A DNA stretch of 64,000 nt from Acidaminobacter sp. JC074 (GTDB taxonomy: Bacteria > Bacillota > Clostridia > Peptostreptococcales > Acidaminobacteraceae): NCBI RefSeq assembly GCF_022496765.1, contig NZ_VANV01000008.1:1-64000 (forward strand), written 5' to 3'. Position 1 is the first letter of the stretch. Each line of letters opens with the position of its first letter. Below the pieces are notes generated by a model, which ran no database searches, was not told the DNA's origin, and saw only the letters and a list, made by a program, of their open reading frames with translations. The position numbers were made by a program, and so were the translations under genes. Positions 17,888 to 25,277 of this stretch are shown here, piece after piece.

Positions 17888-18473
17888 TGGTATTATTTTA
17901 GCAGCTGGCCTTTCTAGTAGAATGGTAGACAATAAGCTCTTATTAGCTTTTAGGGAGTCTTTTATCATCAGACACATAGTTATGGTCCTACTTGAATCGA
18001 ATCTAGATAGGCTAGTTATAGTGACTGGTAGAGATGAAGATAAAGTAAAACATACACTTGAAGGATTACCAGTAGAGTTTGTCCATAATAAGGATTATAA
18101 AACAGGTCAAAGTTCTTCGGTTTCACTGGGTGTCAAACACTTAAAAGACAGCCAGGCAATCATGTTTTTTATGGGAGATCAACCACTTATAAAAGCTGAA
18201 ATAATCAATGATATGATAGGATCTTTTCTAATAAGTGATAAGAGCATTCTTGTACCTTATTATCATGAAAAAAGAGGTAATCCTGTTATATTTCAATCTA
18301 AATGGTTTGACAAGTTAATGGACTTATCTGGAGATTATGGCGGCAGGTATATCATTAAAGCTCACCCTGAAGAGCTAGAGAAGTATATAATAAAAGAAAA
18401 ACATTTCTTCTTAGATGTAGATACTAAAGAGAACTATGCTTTTCTTCAAGCATTAGAAAAATCATCGGATTAA
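17877..18473 (+). CDS. MocA/MobA-like molybdenum cofactor nucleotidyltransferase
   Basis: This 198-residue protein is an NTP-transferase of the MobA-like type. The signature GIILAAGLSSRM lies at residues 5-16, with a Lys in DNKLLLAF and a metal-binding Asp region in FFMGDQPLI. MocA relatives join CMP to molybdopterin to make the dinucleotide cofactor of xanthine dehydrogenase-family enzymes. It overlaps yqeB by 11 bases and is the last gene before a terminator. It completes a three-gene cofactor maturation set for the hydroxylase. Cytidylyl specificity is inferred from context. Confidence 0.87.
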   Translation: MKVDGIILAAGLSSRMVDNKLLLAFRESFIIRHIVMVLLESNLDRLVIVTGRDEDKVKHTLEGLPVEFVHNKDYKTGQSSSVSLGVKHLKDSQAIMFFMGDQPLIKAEIINDMIGSFLISDKSILVPYYHEKRGNPVIFQSKWFDKLMDLSGDYGGRYIIKAHPEELEKYIIKEKHFFLDVDTKENYAFLQALEKSSD

Positions 18474-18484
18474 CTGGTGATTTT
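18458..18484 (+). terminator. Terminator overlapping the end of the MocA-like gene
   Basis: Arms at 18458-18468 and 18474-18484 pair over 11 positions with two G-U pairs and a 5-base loop. The sequence then runs TTTTATTTTTTCT. The left arm is inside the last codons of the gene. Confidence 0.65.
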
Positions 18485-18490
18485 ATTTTT

Positions 18491-18523
18491 TCTCACATTC
18501 GTCTCACATTGGTCCTTCATAAT
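18491..18523 (+). promoter_or_regulatory. Activator-type promoter with direct repeats
   Basis: TCTCACATT occurs twice, at 18491-18499 and 18502-18510, an 11-base period (one helical turn). It lies directly in front of a -10-like CATAAT at 18518-18523 and takes the place of the -35 box. Tandem repeats in this position are typical of binding sites for phosphorylated OmpR/PhoB-type regulators. An OmpR-family regulator is encoded at 20009, after the gene driven by this promoter, so it is the obvious candidate. Binding is inferred, not shown. Confidence 0.5.
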
Positions 18524-18550
18524 GGACTTAACAGATGAAAGGAGAGTAGT

Positions 18551-19954
18551 ATGAAAAGTATATTTATGATAGGTATGGCAGTAGCACTTTTATCAAGTAG
18601 CTTTTACTGGAATGAACCAAAGATCGATGAGAACTCTGGTGATGTGAACTACATATCAAGCGCTTCTATTGATGGCGTAGATAAACCACCTAGAGATGAA
18701 AGTAAGCCAGGCGATAAAGATAAGAGACCACCAAGAAGAGAGGATGAAAACAAACCGCCTAGAAAAGAAGGTGAGCATAAACCACCTAAAGAAGGGGATA
18801 AAGAAAACATGCCTTTAGAAAATGACGGCCAGCCTAAGTATTCTATAGAGCAAGCTGTTTCTGACAATGCTCAGTTAAACACCATAGCCTTTAGTGGTCT
18901 TGCCTATTTAACAGGAACACAGGGAGCTGATAGTTTTTTACCGCCAGGCAAAGTAGCTGATTTCTTTGGATTTCAATATATGAGAGATGTAGACATAGCA
19001 GGTTATGGACACAACACAACATTTCTAACCAAAGCAGCCATGAATGTCTTAAGTATCCTAAATGAGGATCAACTTGAAAGTCTTAAGGTCTTGGCGAATG
19101 AACAGTTTGAGCTTTATGAGGATTATGGTTATGGTCGCTTAACCATCATAGATGCTTTTAGAAAGACTTTGAGTGGTAGTGAATTAGATGTAGATGCTGT
19201 ATCAGCCTATTCTGGCGACTTGTTTGAAATTGATGGACAGCTTTCTTATCATAGGGCTCAAGTACTAGGAGAAATAGTGAGATCTTTTAGTGATGATCAA
19301 AAGGCTTATTTAGAAGCCATGGCATTTGATGATTCTTCTACATGGCCTGAGATTGACGAAGAAGGTATTTTAGATAAGAGATCCATGAGTCACTTAGAAC
19401 ACGTAGCGGTTATGACATATGCCAGTGAACTTTTTTCATGGTACAAGGGTTCTTTAGAAGCGGACAGCTATTTCTGTCCTGAAAGACATGGGACTTACTT
19501 TGGTGGCTTTTACATGAAAGATTATCCAGCCATGAACAATCCGGACTATTTCATTTCTACAAGCCTTACTGGCAACAGTGGCAAGGAGTTCTTAGAAATT
19601 CTAAATGACAATCAAAGACAACTTATTGAAAGTATTATTGAGGAACAAAGGAATGAGATGAATAGGATTGTTGAAATCAGAGGACAAGTATCGAGACTGT
19701 TAAGGGATTTTATGATAAAAGATGATGTGGATGAAGCTGAAGTTATGGCCTTGATGGAAGAATACGGGCAAGTAGAAGGTAGGCTATCGTCTTTATATGC
19801 TGAAAGATTTGCAGCAGTAAGTGAGAGTTTAACTGAAGATCAGTTTGATGCCCTTTATACATTAAGAAACCAATATGTATTTCCTGATGGTGATTATTTG
19901 TACTCTCAGCCAATAGAGTCATACAATGCTGATGGTTCATCTTTATTAAAGTAG
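18551..19954 (+). CDS. Exported protein of unknown function with charged Pro-rich linker
   Basis: This 467-residue protein starts with a hydrophobic export signal (IFMIGMAVALLSSSFYW). A low-complexity linker follows at about residues 40-90, made of Pro, Lys, Asp and Glu (PPRDESKPGDKDKRPPRRED). The remainder is globular, with GADSFLPPGKVADFFGFQYM and LTKAAMNVLSILNEDQLESL near residues 122-180. A second related stretch (DSYFCPERHGTYFGGFYMKD and NDNQRQLIESIIEEQ) suggests two diverged copies of one domain. No enzyme motif was found. The signal peptide argues for a cell-surface or secreted protein. It lies just upstream of a two-component system, and its promoter has regulator-type direct repeats, so it is probably the system's main target. 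Confidence 0.75.
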   Translation: MKSIFMIGMAVALLSSSFYWNEPKIDENSGDVNYISSASIDGVDKPPRDESKPGDKDKRPPRREDENKPPRKEGEHKPPKEGDKENMPLENDGQPKYSIEQAVSDNAQLNTIAFSGLAYLTGTQGADSFLPPGKVADFFGFQYMRDVDIAGYGHNTTFLTKAAMNVLSILNEDQLESLKVLANEQFELYEDYGYGRLTIIDAFRKTLSGSELDVDAVSAYSGDLFEIDGQLSYHRAQVLGEIVRSFSDDQKAYLEAMAFDDSSTWPEIDEEGILDKRSMSHLEHVAVMTYASELFSWYKGSLEADSYFCPERHGTYFGGFYMKDYPAMNNPDYFISTSLTGNSGKEFLEILNDNQRQLIESIIEEQRNEMNRIVEIRGQVSRLLRDFMIKDDVDEAEVMALMEEYGQVEGRLSSLYAERFAAVSESLTEDQFDALYTLRNQYVFPDGDYLYSQPIESYNADGSSLLK

Positions 19955-20008
19955 GATTATAAGTCATTATTTCTGGTATACTTATATTATAAATAGAAAG
20001 GTGATTGA

Positions 20009-20680
20009 ATGGCTAAGATACTATATGCTGAAGATGAAATGAAATACAGAAGACTTATTGAACTATTTCTAAGAGGGGAGGGTCATGACGTCATGACCGC
20101 CCCAAATGGTCAAGAGCTTTTGGACCTGTATTCAAAACACCCAGATACTGATATGATCATATTAGATGTTATGATGCCTGTTTTAGACGGCTTAGAGACC
20201 TTAAAGATTATAAGGACTTATTCATCAGTACCGATCTTAATGTTAACGGCTCTGGGACAAGTCCAAGATGAAGTGACTGGTTTGAAGATTGGTGCGGATG
20301 ACTATATCTCAAAACCCTTTTCCAATGAAAAACTCATTGCAAGGGTGACAGCGCTTCTAAGAAGAAATAAGATAAAAGAGTTAAAGAGACTAGAAGATGG
20401 AAACCTTGCTTTTTCAGATCCTAATTATACAGTGACATATGGTAGTCTTTCTATTGTACTGACACAAAAGGAATATCATTTGTTTAAAGTTTTAGTCCTT
20501 AATAAGAATCAGGTAATGGAAAGAGACAGTCTTTTAGACAAGGTATGGGGTTATGCTTATGAAGGTGACCCAAGGACCTTAGATACCCATATTAAAAGTT
20601 TGAGAAACAAGTTAGGTAAGATGGCCAAACAGATTGTTACCGTCAGAGGCAAGGGCTACTACTATAGGAGTGAACTATGA
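20009..20680 (+). CDS. OmpR-family response regulator
   Basis: This 223-residue protein has a receiver domain followed by a winged-helix DNA-binding domain. The acidic pocket is seen in AEDE, the phosphoacceptor is Asp53 in IILDVMMPVLDG, and Thr80 and Lys102 (ISKPF) complete the site. The C-terminal domain includes LTQKEYHLFKVLVLNKNQVM and DTHIKSLRNKLG. It overlaps the sensor kinase gene by 4 bases, so the two are translated together. It probably binds the direct repeats at 18491-18510 and controls the exported protein gene upstream. ATG at 20009 has an AAAGGTG site. Confidence 0.95.
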   Translation: MAKILYAEDEMKYRRLIELFLRGEGHDVMTAPNGQELLDLYSKHPDTDMIILDVMMPVLDGLETLKIIRTYSSVPILMLTALGQVQDEVTGLKIGADDYISKPFSNEKLIARVTALLRRNKIKELKRLEDGNLAFSDPNYTVTYGSLSIVLTQKEYHLFKVLVLNKNQVMERDSLLDKVWGYAYEGDPRTLDTHIKSLRNKLGKMAKQIVTVRGKGYYYRSEL

Positions 20681-22074
20681 AGATCAAATCAAAACTCATT
20701 ATCATCATGTTTACTATCATAGTCAGCTTTTTAGGTATCCTGCTTTTACTTAATAGATTTTTTTTAGAAGACTATTATGTTTTATCTATTCGAGATGATT
20801 TTGAAAGTGATGTTAAAGCCATTAAAGAGATTGACCAAGATGACAAGCGCCTGGCTTATTTAAAAGAACAGAATAATCTTAAGGGCTACAAGTACCAGAT
20901 TGCAAATGATAAGGGCAAGGTCATATTGTCTTCTGTGCCTGAGTTTAGAGCAAACCAAGACATGAGACTACCCAACAGTCAAGTCGATTATATACGAAAG
21001 AACAAGGCCCTGCTTGATGATGGGGTTATGACTTATTTTATCATGGAACATGAGGATGATATCAACAGGCAGGTTTTGTCCTATAGCAAGCTTTCAAAAG
21101 ATAGGTTCCTTATTATTTCAAACCAACTAAGGCATGTAAGATCAAGTGCTCATGTGGCAATTGAGTTCTTTATGATGACTGGCTTACTGGTATCTTTGGT
21201 CATTTTGGTAATCACATTCTTCTTATCGAAAAAAATTGTCGATCCAATTCTGATGATCAACAGAGAAACTAAAAAGCTATCAGAACTGAACTTCGATATA
21301 GATGTCCATCTTGATTCAAAGGATGAACTTGGACAGCTTTCAAATAGCATTCAAATTGTGGCGGCTGCACTTGATGAAAAAATTACAGCACTTAATTTGG
21401 CAAATGATCGCCTTAAAAATGACATGGTTCACCAAAGACAGTTCTTGGCCAGTATAGCACACGAGTTTAAGTCGCCAATTGGTATAATTAAAGGTTATAC
21501 GGAAAGTGTAAAACTCAAGTATTATAAATCTGATGATGAGATGCAGACCTTTCTTAACTATGTACTAGAGGAATCAGACCAGCTGACAGGTCTTGTTGAA
21601 GATATTGTAGATCTAGCAAAGCTGGACAAAAGAGATTTTGTCCTAGACATGCAAACCATTAACTTAAAAAAGCTTCTTGAAAAGGAAGTTAACAAATACA
21701 AACACCTTTTTGATGATAAGGACATTGAAGTTATTTCAAGCTTAGATAATCTTGAAATACAAGGTGATATAAAGAGGCTTGAACAAATCATTGATAATCT
21801 TCTTTCTAATGCATATCACTATACAAAGCCACAAGGTCAAATCTATGTGAACCTCCATAAGGGACTTGTCATAAAGAACACTTGTGATGTTATTGAAAAA
21901 GATAAGCTAGACCTTCTGACCAATCCTTTTTATAGGTTAGAGGCATCTAGGAGTAAGGAGACCGGTGGACATGGTCTGGGTTTATCCATTGTTGATGGCT
22001 TGGTTAAAGCCCACCATGGAGATATGGAACTGGACTATGATGGAAATATGTTCATCGTCAAAGTAAACTTCTAA
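20677..22074 (+). CDS. Membrane sensor histidine kinase
   Basis: This 465-residue kinase has an N-terminal membrane segment (residues 7-26), an extracytoplasmic domain of about 130 residues, and a second membrane segment near residues 160-185. HAMP, HisKA and HATPase domains follow. The phosphorylated residue is His262 in ASIAHEFKSPIGIIKGY. The ATP-binding domain shows DNLLSNAYHYT (N box) and GGHGLGLSIVDGL (G2 box). The G1-type motif is weak: the usual DNGxG is replaced by LVIKNTCDVIEKD, a variation seen in some kinases of this kind. It pairs with the response regulator at 20009. The signal it senses is unknown. Confidence 0.93.
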   Translation: MKIKSKLIIIMFTIIVSFLGILLLLNRFFLEDYYVLSIRDDFESDVKAIKEIDQDDKRLAYLKEQNNLKGYKYQIANDKGKVILSSVPEFRANQDMRLPNSQVDYIRKNKALLDDGVMTYFIMEHEDDINRQVLSYSKLSKDRFLIISNQLRHVRSSAHVAIEFFMMTGLLVSLVILVITFFLSKKIVDPILMINRETKKLSELNFDIDVHLDSKDELGQLSNSIQIVAAALDEKITALNLANDRLKNDMVHQRQFLASIAHEFKSPIGIIKGYTESVKLKYYKSDDEMQTFLNYVLEESDQLTGLVEDIVDLAKLDKRDFVLDMQTINLKKLLEKEVNKYKHLFDDKDIEVISSLDNLEIQGDIKRLEQIIDNLLSNAYHYTKPQGQIYVNLHKGLVIKNTCDVIEKDKLDLLTNPFYRLEASRSKETGGHGLGLSIVDGLVKAHHGDMELDYDGNMFIVKVNF

Positions 22075-22077
22075 ATG

Positions 22078-22095
22078 ACAGCTCTTAGGGGCTGT
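22078..22095 (+). terminator. Terminator after the sensor kinase
   Basis: Seven-base arms (22078-22084 and 22089-22095, one U-G pair) around TTAG are followed by tttgtttt. Confidence 0.65.
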
Positions 22096-22177
22096 TTTGT
22101 TTTAGTGGAGACGAATAATTGGCCATAAGTTTGGGTAAGTATAGATAAAATGTAGAAAAATTAACAAAGGAGATTTT

Positions 22178-23431
22178 ATGTCACATGTAACTGCAAAAAA
22201 GTCTTATCAAGATCTTGTTGGTCGTTTGAACAAGTACCCTCAAGGTGCACCGCCATCTGAAAGTCTCTATCAGATTTTAGAACTTTTATTTTCTGAAAGA
22301 GAAGCCAAGCTAGTTGCACAACTGCCTATCAGACCTTTTGAAATAAAAAAGGCAGCCAAGATCTGGTCCATGCCATTTGGTCAAGCGGCTGACATTTTAG
22401 AGGAACTGGCAAGTCGAGCTGTTCTACTTGATATCTATAAAGAGGGTAAAGTCTTTTACGTTTTACCACCACCCATGGCAGGTTTCTTTGAGTTTTCAAT
22501 GATGAGAACAGGAGGAAAACCTGACCGTCAAGCATTAGGGAAACTATATTACGAGTATTTAAACGTAGAAGAGGATTTTGTTAAAGAGCTTTTTACTGGT
22601 ACAGATACCAACATGGTAAGGGCCTTTTGCAATGAAAGTGTGATAAAGACTGATGAGACAGTTTCCATACTTGATTTTGAAAAAGCTTCTCATTTTATTA
22701 AAACTTCCGAACATATGGGAATAAGTATGTGTTACTGTCGTCATAAGATGAGTCATATGGATAAGGCTTGTGACGCGCCTATGGATATATGTATGACATT
22801 TGGTGTTGTTGCAGATTCACTGATCAGACATGGTCATGCCAGACGTGTAGATTCAGTGGAAGGGATGGAGCTATTACACCAGGCCTATGAAAATGACCTG
22901 GTTCAGTGTGGAGAAAACTTTAAGAAGAATATTTCCTTTATTTGTAACTGCTGCGGTTGCTGTTGTGAAGCTTTACTGGCAGCAAAAAGATTTGGCAATT
23001 TACATCCTGTTGAGACATCTCGCTTTATCGCACATGTTGAAGATTCCTGTAAAAACTGCGGCAAATGTGAATCTATATGTCCTGTAGATGCTATAGAAGT
23101 TAAAGATGGAAGAACTCAAGTAATCGAAGAACTTTGCTTGGGATGTGGTGTTTGTGTTAAGCATTGTCATTTTGAAAGCCTTTCATTTAATGAAAGAGAA
23201 AAAAGAATCATCACACCTGAAAACTCAGTACATAGGGCTGTTTTGATGGCTATAGAAAAAGGTAAACTTCAAAATCTTATTTTTGAAAATCAGGCCATGT
23301 ATTCTCATAGGGCTATGGCTGCTATTTTATCAGCTATTTTAAAACTTTCACCAGTTAAAAGAGCCATGGCATCTGAACAGATGAAATCTGTTTACTTGGT
23401 AAAAATACTTGAAAGGTTGGGTTATAACTAA
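22178..23431 (+). CDS. [4Fe-4S] dicluster protein with extra Cys-rich domain
   Basis: This 417-residue protein has a helical N-terminal part that may be winged-helix-like (residues about 30-95). Next is a Cys-rich segment with MCYCRHKM and ACDAPMDICM (near residues 187-208) and then ICNCCGCCCEAL near residue 250. Two ferredoxin-type [4Fe-4S] motifs follow, CKNCGKCESICP and CLGCGVCVKHCH. It probably passes electrons in an anaerobic redox reaction. A shorter paralogue lies at 52940-53884 behind the BCCT transporter gene and shares the CxCR, CxCCGxCC and ferredoxin order. The gene stands alone between terminators apart from the small lipoprotein gene after it. The redox partner is unknown. Confidence 0.82.
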   Translation: MSHVTAKKSYQDLVGRLNKYPQGAPPSESLYQILELLFSEREAKLVAQLPIRPFEIKKAAKIWSMPFGQAADILEELASRAVLLDIYKEGKVFYVLPPPMAGFFEFSMMRTGGKPDRQALGKLYYEYLNVEEDFVKELFTGTDTNMVRAFCNESVIKTDETVSILDFEKASHFIKTSEHMGISMCYCRHKMSHMDKACDAPMDICMTFGVVADSLIRHGHARRVDSVEGMELLHQAYENDLVQCGENFKKNISFICNCCGCCCEALLAAKRFGNLHPVETSRFIAHVEDSCKNCGKCESICPVDAIEVKDGRTQVIEELCLGCGVCVKHCHFESLSFNEREKRIITPENSVHRAVLMAIEKGKLQNLIFENQAMYSHRAMAAILSAILKLSPVKRAMASEQMKSVYLVKILERLGYN

Positions 23432-23432
23432 G

Positions 23433-23876
23433 ATGAAAAGGTTAATGATACTGGTTTTATGTATCATGCTGATAGCATGTCAACAAGAAGTAGTTGAGGT
23501 AAAAGATGTAGACTTTAATGGTCTCGATGACTTTATACAAGCACTTGACCAGGCTGAGATTGACTATGAATCTTCTGATGCCATTTCTGACTTGCTAAGA
23601 GGAGACAATGTTAACTACCAGATCTATCATGGACAGATCCTTCAGATTTATGTCTATGACGATATAGAGGTCTTAGAAGAAGATGCCAATTCTATCAGTC
23701 CAAATGGTTCTACCATAACGCTTGTAGATGATGATGCGACTCAGTCTACTTCAATTTCATGGGTAGAAAAACCTCACTTTTTCCTTTATAAAAACCTTAT
23801 CATTTTGTATGCAGGAAGCCACCAGGAAACACTTTCTTTTCTGGATGACATTAAAGACGCAAAACTTAATAATTAA
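23433..23876 (+). CDS. Small lipoprotein of unknown function
   Basis: This 147-residue protein begins with a lipoprotein signal, MKRLMILVLCIMLIACQQ, with Cys17 in a LIAC lipobox. The ATG at 23433 comes one base after the stop of the Fe-S gene, so translation is probably coupled. An upstream start at 23409 would lie in the preceding gene. The mature part is acidic and of mixed strand/helix character, with no motif recognised. It should be anchored to the outside of the cytoplasmic membrane. It may sense or carry something for its neighbours, but nothing in the sequence says what. Confidence 0.7.
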   Translation: MKRLMILVLCIMLIACQQEVVEVKDVDFNGLDDFIQALDQAEIDYESSDAISDLLRGDNVNYQIYHGQILQIYVYDDIEVLEEDANSISPNGSTITLVDDDATQSTSISWVEKPHFFLYKNLIILYAGSHQETLSFLDDIKDAKLNN

Positions 23877-23948
23877 TTAAGACATTCAAAACATCTTTAT
23901 GCTAAAATATACCAGAAATGATGATTCTAAAGGGCATGGGGTGATAAA

Positions 23949-24206
23949 ATGAAATTTATATTGATTGTGATTTTAGTTGTTATTAATTTTCCACTCTACA
24001 AAAGAGTATTTAATTTTATGTTTGAGTCAATGGAAGACTTTAACGAAAGCCTGAGATATGTCTTTACACCAGATATTTTTTCCTTATTTAAAGGGGAGTA
24101 CATGAGAGACTATTTAGGCGAACTTAAAATAGGGATGTTTTTAATGATTTGTGGTGTCCTAGTATTTCTTGAGTACTATCTAATCTCATTATTATTTGGA
24201 TTTTAG
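23949..24206 (+). CDS. Small membrane protein
   Basis: This 85-residue protein has two predicted membrane segments, one at the N-terminus (FILIVILVVINFPLY) and one at the C-terminus (MFLMICGVLVFLEYYLISLL). A polar stretch of about 40 residues lies between them. The start at 23949 follows ATGGGGTG, and a clear terminator follows its stop. No family is recognised. Confidence 0.6.
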   Translation: MKFILIVILVVINFPLYKRVFNFMFESMEDFNESLRYVFTPDIFSLFKGEYMRDYLGELKIGMFLMICGVLVFLEYYLISLLFGF

Positions 24207-24234
24207 AACCTCTCTTACATAAGAATGAGAGGTT
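24207..24234 (+). terminator. Terminator after the small membrane protein
   Basis: Eight-base arms (24207-24214 and 24227-24234) are followed by ttcttattt. Confidence 0.7.
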
Positions 24235-24326
24235 TTCTTATTTGCTTTGTAGTACGTCTATGAAGTTAATAGATTTCAAGATAAACTATATGTAGGATAT
24301 TTGCTTATATATCAATGGGAGGGTTC

Positions 24327-25142
24327 ATGAAGAAACTGGCTTTACTAATGTCTGTGATAATCTTAGTCCTTGGTGGCATAAACATTAAAATGAATATGGA
24401 TAAGAACCACAGACAAGTGGAAAAGGAAAATACCCAAACCTTAAATCGGTTTGTTGCCAGCATGGACATGATTGAAAGTCGTGCAAAAGAGCTTGTTGAC
24501 CTAGCATCAGAAGAAGAGGCAGTCAAATTATACTTAGATGGCAACTTTAGCAGAGAGGAAATTGTTGAGACGCTTAGTCTTTATGAAGAAGATGGGTCAG
24601 TTGATTTTATATATTATGCCAATATTCAAGATGAGATAATCTCTGTACCTCATTTTGATCCACCATCAGATTACAAGCCTACGACTAGAGGCTGGTATAA
24701 GATGGCCATGGCATCTTTAGATGTCATCATAACAGATATTTACATTGATGCTTTTACTGGTGATAAAATCATGACTCTTGCAAAAGCGCTTAATGATGAA
24801 TCGGTCCTTGGTTTAGATTATAATTTAAAGGCCTTAGATGATACCATTTTAACACTGGAAAACGTTCAGATATTTAATAGTGACGGTTCTAGGGTGATTG
24901 AAGAGTTCACAAGTGTACCCATGGATGTGGAAGTAGATGATTTTGATCAAGGTATATTTGAGACAGAGCATTACAAGTATTACAAGGCTTCGGCAAAGAT
25001 ATCTGACAAAGTGTTAGTTTATGGCGTTGATAAGATAAGTCAAGAAAAGCTTTTGACATCGAGTACGGTTCAAAGGACAATTGTTTTTCTTCTACTGAGT
25101 AGTTTTGTTTATTTGGTTTTAAGTAAAATTGCAAAAACATAA
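24327..25142 (+). CDS. Membrane dCache-type sensor with no output domain
   Basis: This 271-residue protein has an N-terminal membrane segment (LLMSVIILVLGGINI), a periplasmic-type region of about 200 residues, and a C-terminal membrane segment (TIVFLLLSSFVYLVLSKI), after which it stops. The central region resembles a Cache domain of chemotaxis receptors, with PTTRGWYKMAMASLDVIITD and FTGDKIMTLAKAL. It has no kinase, GGDEF or methyl-accepting part, so it may act through a partner. The ATG at 24327 has a GGGAGG site; an in-frame ATG at 24315 is part of that site. It lies 135 bases before a GGDEF protein with a similar sensor region, and a terminator separates them. Confidence 0.7.
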   Translation: MKKLALLMSVIILVLGGINIKMNMDKNHRQVEKENTQTLNRFVASMDMIESRAKELVDLASEEEAVKLYLDGNFSREEIVETLSLYEEDGSVDFIYYANIQDEIISVPHFDPPSDYKPTTRGWYKMAMASLDVIITDIYIDAFTGDKIMTLAKALNDESVLGLDYNLKALDDTILTLENVQIFNSDGSRVIEEFTSVPMDVEVDDFDQGIFETEHYKYYKASAKISDKVLVYGVDKISQEKLLTSSTVQRTIVFLLLSSFVYLVLSKIAKT

Positions 25143-25148
25143 AATATT

Positions 25149-25171
25149 ATGTATCCTATTTCAGGATGCAT
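25149..25171 (+). terminator. Terminator after the lone sensor gene
   Basis: Nine-base arms (25149-25157 and 25163-25171, one U-G pair) with a 5-base loop are followed by a run of T. Confidence 0.75.
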
Positions 25172-25277
25172 TTTTTTGTAATCACGATTGATAGTTTTAA
25201 GATAAAAACACTTTGCCATGAATTTACTTTTGAATCGCTGGATGATAAAATAGATTATAGAGATTAAAGGGGGATAC

